From positions 5,828,001-5,892,000 of the forward strand of contig NZ_JAUSUZ010000001.1 in assembly GCF_030813715.1 (NCBI RefSeq): a stretch of 64,000 bases of DNA, written 5' to 3'. The notes below the pieces were generated by a model, which saw nothing but the letters and a program-made list of their open reading frames with translations, did no database searches and was not told the DNA's origin. Shown piece after piece: positions 41,935 through 50,057 of this stretch. Position numbers and translations under genes: made by a program. This DNA is from Catenuloplanes indicus. Lineage in GTDB: Bacteria; Actinomycetota; Actinomycetes; Mycobacteriales; Micromonosporaceae. The first letter of the stretch is position 1. Every line of letters starts with the position of its first letter.

Positions 41935-41975
41935 TGCCCGCGGGAGCATGCGGGCAGCACCACGCCGGAAGCGGG
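41935..41975 (-). repeat. Dispersed intergenic repeat, copy C
   Basis: On the minus strand CCCGCTTCCGGCGTG, 12 bp, TGCTCCCGCGGGCA. It lies between convergent esterase and GH16 genes, just after the terminator. Confidence 0.75.
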
Positions 41976-42001
41976 AACGTGAAGTTCCGCTTCTGCGGCC
42001 G

Positions 42002-43303
42002 CTAGGCTCGGTTCCACTTCTGGTTCGGCGTGCCCGCGCAGTCCCAGAGCTGCAGCTTGGAGCCGCCGCCGGTCGCGTTGCCGCGCACGTCGACGCACTT
42101 GTTCGCCGCGATGTTGACCAGGTCGCCGGCGCCGCTCAGCGTGAACTGCTGCCAGCCGGAGCCGTTGCAGTTGGCCAGCTGGATGTTCGTGCCGTTCGCG
42201 GGGTTGCCGCCGGCCACGTCCATGCACTTGCCGACCGCGGTCAGCGAGCCGTTGCCGTTGAACGTCCACTTCTGTGCCGCGGTGTTGTTGCAGTCCCAGA
42301 TCTGCAGCGGCAGGCCGTCCTGCGACGCGCCGTTCGGCACGTCGATGCAGCGGCCGGACTGCACGCCCTTGAGCGAGACGCCGCCGGTGGCCGGTGGGGG
42401 AGTGGTGCCGCCGTCGTACGAGTAGACCCGTACGTAGTCCGCGACCAGGCTCTGCGGGAACTGGGTGCTGCCGTCCGGGTTGCCCGGCCAGTTGCCGCCG
42501 ACCGCCAGGTTCATGATCATGAAGAACGGCTTGTCGAAGACCCACCGGTTGCCGTTCAGGTTGGCCGGCGTCTTCCGGGTGTACTCGACGCCGTCCAGGT
42601 ACCACACGATCAGGTTCGGCGACCAGTCCACCGTGTACGTGTGGAACGCGTCGCCGAGCGGCGCGCTGTGCACCTTGGAGCCGGTCAGCCCGCCACCGCC
42701 GGAGTAGCCCGGGCCGTGGATGGTGCCGTAGACGGTGTTCGGCTCCTTGCCGACGTTCTCCATGATGTCGATCTCGCCGCTGTTCGGCCAGCCGACCGAG
42801 CCGATGTCCGCGCCGAGCATCCAGAACGCGGGCCAGATGCCCTGGCCCTTCGGCAGCTTCAGGCGTGCCTCGAACCGGCCATACGTCTGGGTGAACTTGC
42901 CGTTCGTCATCAGGCGGGCGGACGTGTACTGACACGAGCCGTAGTGGCACTGGTAGCCGGCCGGGTTCTCCCGGCGGGCCGTGATCACCATGTTGCCGTT
43001 GCCGTCCAGCGCGGAATTGCTCGCGCTGTTCGTGTAGTACTGCAGCTCGTTGTTGCCCCAGCCGTGGCCGCCGGTCTCCTGCACCCACTTGCTGCCGTCG
43101 GGCCGGGTGCCGGCCGCGCCGTTGAACTCGTCCGACCAGACCAGCGTGCTGGCCGCGGACGCCTCGGGTTCGCTGTTGGTCAGGTACAACGCGCCGCCGA
43201 GGCCGGTCGCGACGACGGACAGCGCGAGCATCGCGCGGCCGATCTTGCTGCCGATGAACCAGCGGGCACGGTGGGGTCGGTGTGCCCCGGGGATCCGGTG
43301 CAT
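42002..43303 (-). CDS. Secreted GH16 beta-glucanase with ricin-type lectin domain
   Basis: 433 residues. A signal peptide/anchor spans about residues 20-45. The GH16 domain (about 52-290) has the catalytic motif GEIDIMEN (E-x-D-x-x-E) and WPAFWML. After a short TTPPPAT linker comes a CBM13 ricin-B trefoil (about 305-433) with three repeats ending in W-Q/K-W-type motifs. It probably cleaves laminarin-type beta-1,3-glucans. ATG 43303 has GGAGG. A LacI-type operator lies beside its -35 box. Confidence 0.93.
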   Translation of the reverse strand: MHRIPGAHRPHRARWFIGSKIGRAMLALSVVATGLGGALYLTNSEPEASAASTLVWSDEFNGAAGTRPDGSKWVQETGGHGWGNNELQYYTNSASNSALDGNGNMVITARRENPAGYQCHYGSCQYTSARLMTNGKFTQTYGRFEARLKLPKGQGIWPAFWMLGADIGSVGWPNSGEIDIMENVGKEPNTVYGTIHGPGYSGGGGLTGSKVHSAPLGDAFHTYTVDWSPNLIVWYLDGVEYTRKTPANLNGNRWVFDKPFFMIMNLAVGGNWPGNPDGSTQFPQSLVADYVRVYSYDGGTTPPPATGGVSLKGVQSGRCIDVPNGASQDGLPLQIWDCNNTAAQKWTFNGNGSLTAVGKCMDVAGGNPANGTNIQLANCNGSGWQQFTLSGAGDLVNIAANKCVDVRGNATGGGSKLQLWDCAGTPNQKWNRA

Positions 43304-43372
43304 GTGGGCGCACCTCCGGTCGAATCAGATGGTTAGCGGAACATCTGGATATGAACTCATCGATGGTCGTGT

Positions 43373-43390
43373 CGTCAAGAGAGCGCTCTC
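43373..43390 (-). promoter_or_regulatory. LacI-type operator and -35 box of the GH16 gene
   Basis: Perfect palindrome GAGAGCGCTCTC (43379-43390), the core recognised by actinobacterial LacI-family sugar repressors such as CebR. It abuts TTGACG (complement of 43373-43378) on the minus strand. Confidence 0.7.
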
Positions 43391-43437
43391 AAATTTAGGG
43401 CAGAGTTAGGCCGGGCCTGCTCAGTGGTGATCAGCGC

Positions 43438-44394
43438 GTGGTTAAGCTGCTCGCCGTGCGTGACATCGCAGTGTTCAGCGGAAGTGCCCACCCGGAGCTC
43501 GCCGAGGAGATCTGCAGCCACCTCGGCGTCCCCCTGCTCCCCACCCGCGTCTCCCGATTCGCCAACGACTGCCTGGAGGTCCAGCTACAGGCCAACTGCC
43601 GCGAGCGCGACGTCTTCCTGATCCAGCCGCTGGTGCCGCCGGTCCAGGAGAACCTGGTCGAGCTGCTGCTCATGCTGGACGCGGCCCGCGGCGCGTCCGC
43701 GGCCCGGACCACGGTCGTGCTGCCGCACTACGCCTACGCCCGATCGGACAAGAAGGACGCACCGCGCATCTCGATCGGCGGCCGCCTGGTCGCGGACCTG
43801 CTGGTCACCGCGGGTGCGAACCGCGTGCTCGCGATGACGCTGCACTCGCCGCAGGTGCACGGCTTCTTCAACATCCCGGTCGACCACCTGCACGCACTGC
43901 GCGAACTGGCCGACCACTTCAAGCAGTACGACCTGACCGACACCGTGGTCGTCTCGCCCGACCTGGGCAACGCGAAGGAGGCGGCCGCGTTCGCCCGCAT
44001 GCTCGGCACCCCGGTCGCGGCCGGTGCCAAGCAGCGCTTCAGCGACGACAAGGTCAAGATCTCCGCCGTGATCGGCGACGTGGTCGACCGCGACGTGATC
44101 GTCCTGGACGACGAGATCGCCAAGGGCAGCACCGTGATCGAACTGATGGACCACCTGCGCGAACTCAAGGTCCGCTCGATCCGCCTCGCCTGCACCCACG
44201 GCCTCTTCTCCAGCGGCGCGCTGCAGCGCCTCAGCGACCAGCCCGGGGTGGAGGAGATCGTCTGCACGAACACGGTGCCGATGCCGGCACTCAAACGCGT
44301 CCCGAAGCTCCGCACGCTCTCGGTCGCGCCGGCGCTGGCGGAGGCGATGCGACGCATCCACAACGGGGAGTCGGTCAGCGCGTTGTTCCACTGA
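43438..44394 (+). CDS. prs: Ribose-phosphate pyrophosphokinase (paralogue)
   Basis: 318 residues. It makes PRPP from ribose-5-phosphate and ATP. Features are IAVFSGSAHPELAEEI, LPHYAYARSDKKDAPRISIG (ATP flexible loop), VHGFFNIPVDHL and the PRPP loop VIVLDDEIAKGSTV. The last departs from the usual VDDMIDTGGT. With that change and no glmU partner gene, it may be a second, divergent PRPP synthetase. GTG 43438 is used; GTG 43456 is possible. Confidence 0.88.
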   Translation: MVKLLAVRDIAVFSGSAHPELAEEICSHLGVPLLPTRVSRFANDCLEVQLQANCRERDVFLIQPLVPPVQENLVELLLMLDAARGASAARTTVVLPHYAYARSDKKDAPRISIGGRLVADLLVTAGANRVLAMTLHSPQVHGFFNIPVDHLHALRELADHFKQYDLTDTVVVSPDLGNAKEAAAFARMLGTPVAAGAKQRFSDDKVKISAVIGDVVDRDVIVLDDEIAKGSTVIELMDHLRELKVRSIRLACTHGLFSSGALQRLSDQPGVEEIVCTNTVPMPALKRVPKLRTLSVAPALAEAMRRIHNGESVSALFH

Positions 44395-44761
44395 AAGCGC
44401 GGATATCTCCGCTTCTGGCGCTGGGTTGGTCCGCGCGTTCCGCGGGCCGGCCCACACCGAGGTCTTCGACTCCACCGCGCCTCGCTCCGCCTGTGGCGGC
44501 GTCGAGGCCGATCGCGGCGAGCAGCGGGCGGGCGGGGCCGCGGCGGTCGGCGAGCGTGCCGCCGGTGACCATGCCGACCGCGCCGGCCGCGAGCGTGGCG
44601 GCGAAGCCGAGCGTGTAGAGGTCGCGGCCGCCGAGATCGGCCGTGATGATCGGCATGATCGTGGTGACCGCGAGGAACTCGAACGCGGCCAGGAAGACCA
44701 GGCTGACCGCGCCGATCGTGGTCAGCAGACGGCGGCGGTCGAGGACACTGTCGATCATCAA
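44375..44761 (-). pseudogene. N-terminal remnant of an MFS transporter
   Basis: From ATG 44761 about 85 residues read as MFS helices 1-3 (LVFLAAFEFLAVTTIMPIIT, then MVTGGTLADRRGPARPLL, motif A). After LLAAIG (about 44500) the reading becomes Gly/Arg-rich and ends at 44375, overlapping the prs stop. No further MFS helices are found in any frame, so about 80% of the gene is missing. Confidence 0.7.
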
Positions 44762-44786
44762 GCGACGGTACGGCTTGAAGTGCGAT

Positions 44787-45224
44787 TCAGGTCAAGGCGG
44801 AGCTGATCCGCACCGTGGTGCCCCGCGGGCCGCTCGTCACCTCGATCATGTCGGTCAGCTTGTCCGCCAGGAACAGGCCCCAGCCGCCGGGCGTGGCCGG
44901 GACCGGTGGTGCGGCGAGCCGCACGGCCGTGACCGGGTCGAAGCCGCCGCCGGTGTCGGCCACCTCGCAGGTGACCGACTTCGGGTCGTGCCAGAGGTGC
45001 AGCCGGCCGTGCCCGCCACCGTGCCGGACCGCGTTCGTGAGCAGCTCGTAGACCGCGAGCACGAAGTCGTCGAGACGCTCGCCGCGCAGCCCCGCGACGG
45101 CGGCGCGGGCGGCGACGTGGTGGCGGAGCGCGGTCACGCCGGACGCGTCGAACCGGGTCTCGAGCAGCGCGACGGCGCCCGCGGGCGGAACCGCGAGCGG
45201 TGCGACGGGGTGGTGGTCGGCCAT
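44787..45224 (-). CDS. RsbW-like anti-sigma ATP-binding protein
   Basis: 145 residues of the HATPase_c_2 type. VYELLTNAVRHGGG is the N box and VADTGGGFDP the G1 box, and GGWGLFLADKLTDMIEV provides the second glycine-rich segment. Such serine kinases bind sigma factors and phosphorylate STAS antagonists like the one at 12544-12867; that partnership is only inference. The upstream AGGCGAGGGGAATTGGGC supplies a plausible ribosome-binding site. Confidence 0.85.
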   Translation of the reverse strand: MADHHPVAPLAVPPAGAVALLETRFDASGVTALRHHVAARAAVAGLRGERLDDFVLAVYELLTNAVRHGGGHGRLHLWHDPKSVTCEVADTGGGFDPVTAVRLAAPPVPATPGGWGLFLADKLTDMIEVTSGPRGTTVRISSALT

Positions 45225-45320
45225 GCCCAATTCCCCTCGCCTGCTGGTCAAGGGCTTACGGCATCCCCACCGTACGCGTTGCTTCGGTCCGGGGCTCGGC
45301 GAGTGTGACACCGTGGCACC

Positions 45321-46439
45321 GTGCAGCAAGGTCTGGCGGCTCCCATGTGGCGGGCGATCGGCGCGTACCGGATCGCCTCGCTGGTCTATGTGATGGTCCT
45401 GATGATCCGCAACGTGGACCAGTACGAGAAGCCGGTCGCGGCGGGCCCGGTGCTCGCGCTGATGGTCGGCTGGACCGCGTTCGCGACCGCCGCGTTCGCC
45501 CGCCCGGCCTGGCGCCGCTGGCCGCTGCTGATCGCGGATCTCGCGGTCGCGCTCGCCGTGGTGGTGGCCAGTCCGTACGTGGTGGGTCAGGACGCGCTGA
45601 GCGACGGCGTGCCCACGCTGGCCGTCGCCTGGCTCGGCGCGCCGGTGCTGGCCTGGGCGGTCTCCGGTGGCCGGCGGCGCGGACTGACCGCGGCGCTGCT
45701 GCTCGGCACCGCCGACGTGGTGGTCCGGGACCGGCTGCACCCGTCCACGCTCAACGGTTTCGCGCTGATGGTGCTGGCCGGTTTCGTGGTCGGGCTGGTG
45801 GCCCGGCTCGCGGTCGACGCGGAGGAGCGCATGCAGCGCGCGATCGAGCTGGAGGCCGCGACGCGCGAGCGGGAACGGCTGGCCCGCGACATCCACGACT
45901 CGGTGCTCCAGGTGCTGGCGCTGGTCCAGCGCCGGGGCGCGCACCTGGACGGCGAGGCCGGTGACCTGGCCCGGCTGGCCGGTCAGCAGGAGGCGAAGCT
46001 GCGCATGCTGATCGCGGACGGCCCGGCCGGCCCGCCGCCGGGTGAGGAGGGCGAGGCCGACCTGCGGGTGGCGCTCGGCCGGTTCGCCTCGGACACGGTG
46101 TCGATCGCGAGCCCGGCCACGCCGGTGCCGCTGCCGGTGCGCGCGGCCGAGGCGGTCGCCGCCGCGGTCCGCGCCACGCTCGACAACGTGGACCGGCACG
46201 CCGGCCCCGCCGCCCGCGCGTGGGTCCTGCTGGAGGACGACGACGCCACGATCACGGTCTCGATCCGCGACGACGGCCCCGGCTTCCCCGACGGCCGTCT
46301 CGAGGAAGCCGCCTCCCAGGGCCGCCTCGGCGTCGCCCAGTCCATCCGCGGCCGCATCGCCGACCTCGGCGGCACCGTCGAGATCTATTCGAAACCCGCC
46401 GAGGGTACGGAGGTGGAGCTCCGCATCCCGCGACGCTGA
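45321..46439 (+). CDS. Sensor histidine kinase (NarL-type partner)
   Basis: 372 residues. The N-terminal membrane domain (residues 10-165) has about five helices. The HisKA_3 dimerisation helix RERERLARDIHDSVLQVLAL carries the phospho-accepting histidine. The ATPase domain has LDNVDRHAG (N box), IRDDGPGFPDG (G1) and GRLGVAQSIRGRI (G2). It is followed after 199 bp by a response regulator on the same strand, probably its partner. The signal is unknown; there is no periplasmic sensor domain. Confidence 0.92.
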   Translation: MQQGLAAPMWRAIGAYRIASLVYVMVLMIRNVDQYEKPVAAGPVLALMVGWTAFATAAFARPAWRRWPLLIADLAVALAVVVASPYVVGQDALSDGVPTLAVAWLGAPVLAWAVSGGRRRGLTAALLLGTADVVVRDRLHPSTLNGFALMVLAGFVVGLVARLAVDAEERMQRAIELEAATRERERLARDIHDSVLQVLALVQRRGAHLDGEAGDLARLAGQQEAKLRMLIADGPAGPPPGEEGEADLRVALGRFASDTVSIASPATPVPLPVRAAEAVAAAVRATLDNVDRHAGPAARAWVLLEDDDATITVSIRDDGPGFPDGRLEEAASQGRLGVAQSIRGRIADLGGTVEIYSKPAEGTEVELRIPRR

Positions 46440-46514
46440 CCCACGCCGGGTACGCCCGGGCGGGTCTTCCCGGCCACCGCGGAACCGGCAGGGAGGCCGC
46501 CCGCGGCCGACCGG

Positions 46515-46555
46515 TGCCCGCGGGAGCACCGGGAAGCGACCACGCCGGAAGCGGG
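46515..46555 (-). repeat. Dispersed intergenic repeat, copy B
   Basis: On the minus strand CCCGCTTCCGGCGTG, 12 bp, TGCTCCCGCGGGCA. It lies in the gap between the kinase and regulator genes. Confidence 0.75.
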
Positions 46556-46638
46556 AAAAGCGCCCTGCTCCTCGCTTTTGTGATCCCGAGGGTTCGCCGC
46601 CTCCACCGGCCGCGCCGCGGCACCACTAGAGTTGCCTG

Positions 46639-47286
46639 GTGATCCGCGTGATGGTGGTGGACGACCACCCGATGTGGCGGGACGGCGTCGCCCGTGACCT
46701 GACCGAGGCCGGCCATGACGTGGTCGCGGCGACCGGGGAGGGGCGGCAGGCGGTGCGCATCGCGGCCGCTGCCCGGCCCGACCTGGTGGTGCTGGACCTG
46801 CAGCTGCCGGACATCGACGGCGTCGAGGTGATCAGCGGGCTGCTGGCCGCGCTGCCCGGCGTGCGCATCCTGATGCTGTCGGCCAGCGGCGAGCAGCAGT
46901 CGGTGCTGGACGCGGTGAAGGCCGGTGCGACCGGTTACCTGCTGAAGTCCGCCGGTCAGGCCGAGTTCCTGGCCGCGGTGGAGTCGGCCGCGGCCGGTGA
47001 GGCGGTGTTCACGCCGGGGCTGGCCGGGCTGGTGCTGGGCGAGTTCCGGCGGCTGGCGACCGAGCCGCCGCGTGCGGAGGACGACGGCACGCCGCGGCTG
47101 ACCGACCGGGAGACCGAGGTGTTGCGGCTGGTCGCGAAGGGGTTGTCGTACAAGCAGATCGCGGAGCGGCTGGTGCTGTCGCACCGCACCGTGCAGAACC
47201 ATGTGCAGAACACGCTGGGCAAGCTGCAGCTGCACAACCGGGTCGAGCTGACCCGGTACGCCATCGAGAAGGGTCTCGATCAGTGA
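46639..47286 (+). CDS. NarL/FixJ-type response regulator
   Basis: 215 residues. The receiver domain (VMVVDDHPMWRDG, DLVVLDLQLPDIDG with the phospho-aspartate, then YLLKSAG) leads to a LuxR-type helix-turn-helix (LTDRETEVLRLVAKGLSYKQ, RTVQNHVQNTLGKL). It is probably the partner of the upstream histidine kinase. Its TGA overlaps the GTG of the FolP2-like gene by 4 bp, so it is translated together with two folate/pteridine-type enzymes. That is unusual for a response regulator. Confidence 0.93.
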   Translation: MIRVMVVDDHPMWRDGVARDLTEAGHDVVAATGEGRQAVRIAAAARPDLVVLDLQLPDIDGVEVISGLLAALPGVRILMLSASGEQQSVLDAVKAGATGYLLKSAGQAEFLAAVESAAAGEAVFTPGLAGLVLGEFRRLATEPPRAEDDGTPRLTDRETEVLRLVAKGLSYKQIAERLVLSHRTVQNHVQNTLGKLQLHNRVELTRYAIEKGLDQ

Positions 47287-48176
47287 GCGGCTTCTTCCAG
47301 CCGGAGTTCATCGCGCCGAAGCGGCGGCTCGGCGCCCGCGAGTTCGACTTCTCCCGGCAGGTCGCGGTGATGGCGATCGTCAACCGGACGCCGGACTCGT
47401 TCTTCGACAAGGGCCGCACGTTCGCGTTGCAGGCGGCCGTGGACGCGGTGCTGGCCGCGGCCGCGGACGGCGCGGACTGGATCGACATCGGCGGCGTGCC
47501 GTTCGGCCCCGGCCCGGAGGTGACCGAGGCCGAGGAACTGGACCGGGTGATCCCGGTGGTCGAGGCGGTGCGCGCGGCCAGCGACGTGGTGATCTCGGTG
47601 GACACCTACCGGACCGGCGTGGCCCGGGCCGCGATCGACGCGGGCGCGGACGTCATCAACGACACCAGCGGGTTGCAGGACGACGCGCTGGCGTCGCTGG
47701 TGGCGGCGAGCGACGCCGCACTGGTGATCACGCACAGCCTGGCCTCGCCGCCGCGCACGCCGCACCCGAGCCCGGTGTACGGGGACGTGGCCGGGGAGAT
47801 CGCCGCGTTCCTCGCCGACCGGGCCGCGCGGGCGGTGTCGCTGGGCGTGCCGCCGGAGCGAATCATCATCGACCCGGGCCACGACCTGAACAAGAACACG
47901 CACCACACGCTGGACCTGAGCCGGCGGCTGCACGAGATCACCGCGATCGGCTACCCGACGCTGGCCGCGGTGTCGAACAAGGACTTCATCGGCGAGACGC
48001 TGGACCTGCCGTCCGGGCAGCGGCTGGCCGGCACGCTCGCGGCCGTGGTGCTGAGCATCGTGCAGGGCGCCCGGATCGTGCGGGTGCACGACGTACCGGC
48101 GGCGGTGTCGGCCGTGCGGCTGACCGAGGCGGTGCTCGGCTGGCGGGAACCGGTCTACACCCGGCACAACGTATGA
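47283..48176 (+). CDS. Dihydropteroate synthase-like protein (FolP2 type)
   Basis: A 297-residue TIM barrel of the DHPS family. AIVNRTPDSFFDKG is conserved. The pterin/pyrophosphate loop usually written GGESTRPGA is instead GGVPFGPGPEV. SVDTYRTGVARAAIDAGADV and DPGHDLNKNTHH follow. The altered loop matches the M. tuberculosis FolP2 group, which is reported not to complement DHPS, so the reaction is uncertain. It overlaps the regulator upstream (GTGA) and the reductase downstream (ATGA). Confidence 0.85.
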   Translation: MSGFFQPEFIAPKRRLGAREFDFSRQVAVMAIVNRTPDSFFDKGRTFALQAAVDAVLAAAADGADWIDIGGVPFGPGPEVTEAEELDRVIPVVEAVRAASDVVISVDTYRTGVARAAIDAGADVINDTSGLQDDALASLVAASDAALVITHSLASPPRTPHPSPVYGDVAGEIAAFLADRAARAVSLGVPPERIIIDPGHDLNKNTHHTLDLSRRLHEITAIGYPTLAAVSNKDFIGETLDLPSGQRLAGTLAAVVLSIVQGARIVRVHDVPAAVSAVRLTEAVLGWREPVYTRHNV

Positions 48177-48889
48177 GGGCGCTCGGCTACGCGGAGGCCG
48201 ACCTGGTCGCGGCCTACGCGGTGGAGCGGCCGTCGCTGCGGGTCAACTTCGTGGCCAGCGCGGACGGCGCGGCCACGCTGGACGGGCGGTCCGGCGGGCT
48301 CGGCAACGCGAACGACCAGCACATCCTCGGCCTGCTGCGGCAGCTGGCGGACGTGCTGGTGGTGGGCGCCGGGACGCTGCGGGCCGAGGGTTACGGCCCG
48401 CTGGCCCTGGGCGACGACGCGGTCGCGCACCGGCGCGCGCACGGGCTGCCGGACCATCCGCGGCTGGCCGTCGTCTCGGCGCGGCTGCACGGGCTCGGGC
48501 CGGAGCACCCGTCGTTCGCGGCCGCGCCGGTCCGGCCGCTGGTGATCACGATCGGTGCCTCGCCGGCCGAGCGGCGGCGCGCGCTGGCCGACGTCGCGGA
48601 CGTGCTGATCTGCGGCGACGACGAGCTGGACGCGGCCGCGCTGCCCGGTCTGCTGGCCGGCCGTGGGCTGCCCGGCGTGCTCTGCGAGGGCGGCCCGGCG
48701 CTGTTCGGCGCGCTGGTGGCCGCGGACGTGGTGGACGAGCTGTGCCTGACGCTGAGCCCGTGGCTGGCCGGTGCCGGCGCGAGCCGGATCGTGGCGGGCC
48801 CGCCGTCCGTGCCGCGCGCGCTCGGCCTGCGGCACGTGCTCAGCGACGACGAACTGCTCTTCCTCCGGTACGCCCGGCGGCGCGGCTGA
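48173..48889 (+). CDS. RibD C-terminal/DHFR-like reductase
   Basis: 238 residues. The reductase fold reads RVNFVASADGAATLDGRSGG at the N-terminus (substrate loop), DVLVVGAGTLRAEGYGPL (cofactor loop) and CEGGPALFGALVAADVVDEL near the C-terminus. It reduces a pteridine- or pyrimidine-type substrate with NADPH. Mycobacterial members of this stand-alone type can replace dihydrofolate reductase. Its ATG overlaps the stop of the FolP2-like gene. The pair may run a folate side reaction under the two-component system. Confidence 0.85.
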   Translation: MRALGYAEADLVAAYAVERPSLRVNFVASADGAATLDGRSGGLGNANDQHILGLLRQLADVLVVGAGTLRAEGYGPLALGDDAVAHRRAHGLPDHPRLAVVSARLHGLGPEHPSFAAAPVRPLVITIGASPAERRRALADVADVLICGDDELDAAALPGLLAGRGLPGVLCEGGPALFGALVAADVVDELCLTLSPWLAGAGASRIVAGPPSVPRALGLRHVLSDDELLFLRYARRRG

Positions 48890-48913
48890 CCGCGGCCGGC
48901 GCCGCGCCGCGGG

Positions 48914-49906
48914 TCAGCTCGCGCGCCGCCGCCGCGCGGTGAGGATGGCCGCCGCGCCCACCGCCAGCCCGGTCGCCGCGCCGGTCCGGGCCAGCATGCG
49001 GCCCATCCCGTGCCACTCACCCCGTACCCGGCCGGTCGCCAAGCTGCCGGTGAGGTTGCCGGTGGTGTCCGGGGCCGGCCGGTCGCTCAGTACGGTCCGC
49101 GCGCCGTACGCGCCGAGAATCCGTTCGGTCAGCCCCGGCAGCAGCCGCCACTGGTAGCCGAGCAGCGCCGCGGCCGCCCCGGCGTAGGTCTCCCGGCGCG
49201 GCCGCTCCAGCATCCGGATGATCGCGCGGGCCACCACCTCGGGCGGGTACACCGGTGGCGGCGGGGCCGGCCGGCGACCGGAATGATTCGCGGCATTCGC
49301 GAAGAACGGCGTGTCGATCGTCGCGGGCAGCACCGTGCAGACCGAGATCCGCCGCGCCCACGGCTCGTGCCGCAGCTCCTGCCGGACCGTGTCGGACAGC
49401 CCGCGCACGCCGTGCTTGGCCGCGTTGTACGACGACATGTACGGCATGGTGATCTCGGCCAGCACGGACGCGTTGTTGACCAGCACGCCGCCCCCGGCCG
49501 CGCGCAGGTGCGGCAGCGCGGCCCGCATGCCGTACGCGGTGCCGAGCAGGTTGACCTCCACCACCCGGCGGAACTCCTCCGGCGGCACGTCGGTGAGCAG
49601 GCCGTACACGGCCTCGGTGGCGTTGTTCACCCAGCCGTCGATCCGCCCGGTCGCGGCCGCCGCGCGGGTGGCCAGGTCGGTGACCGCGGCCGGATCGGTC
49701 ACGTCGGTCGGCACCACGAGCGCGCGTCCACCGGCCGCCCGGCAGTCCGCGGCGACCCGGCCGAGCGCCTCGGCGCCGCGCGCGGCCAGCACCACGGACG
49801 CGCCCCGGGCCGCGAGCGCGCGGGCGGTCGCCGCGCCGATGCCGCCGGAGGCGCCGGTTATCACGATCGTCGACTCGGAGAGCGCTGCGGTGAGTGGCAT
49901 GGGCAC
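48914..49906 (-). CDS. Short-chain dehydrogenase/reductase
   Basis: A 330-residue SDR. The cofactor motif is TGASGGIG (residues 18-25). The NAG-type motif is replaced by WVNNATEAVYG. Catalytic Ser-Tyr-Lys are in VLVNNASV and SSYNAAKHG. The C-terminal 70 residues extend past the usual fold and end in a hydrophobic helix plus RRRR, which may associate with the membrane. The substrate is unknown. Confidence 0.9.
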   Translation of the reverse strand: MPMPLTAALSESTIVITGASGGIGAATARALAARGASVVLAARGAEALGRVAADCRAAGGRALVVPTDVTDPAAVTDLATRAAAATGRIDGWVNNATEAVYGLLTDVPPEEFRRVVEVNLLGTAYGMRAALPHLRAAGGGVLVNNASVLAEITMPYMSSYNAAKHGVRGLSDTVRQELRHEPWARRISVCTVLPATIDTPFFANAANHSGRRPAPPPPVYPPEVVARAIIRMLERPRRETYAGAAAALLGYQWRLLPGLTERILGAYGARTVLSDRPAPDTTGNLTGSLATGRVRGEWHGMGRMLARTGAATGLAVGAAAILTARRRRAS

Positions 49907-50057
49907 GGCGTACCCACGGACGGTGTGGGTTATCCGGGGCCGCGATGTTTTGCCGGACCGCCGTGCGGTTAACCAGTGACCGGCTCTCTCAGCTGTACGT
50001 CACCCTGCCGGCGGCTGGTTTCTTGGTGTCCGTATGTCGAAACAGCGGAGGTGAGCG

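Noticed and set aside
44409-44451. Fifth copy of the dispersed repeat
   Set aside because: Several mismatches in both blocks. Mentioned only as a possible worn copy at a deletion edge.
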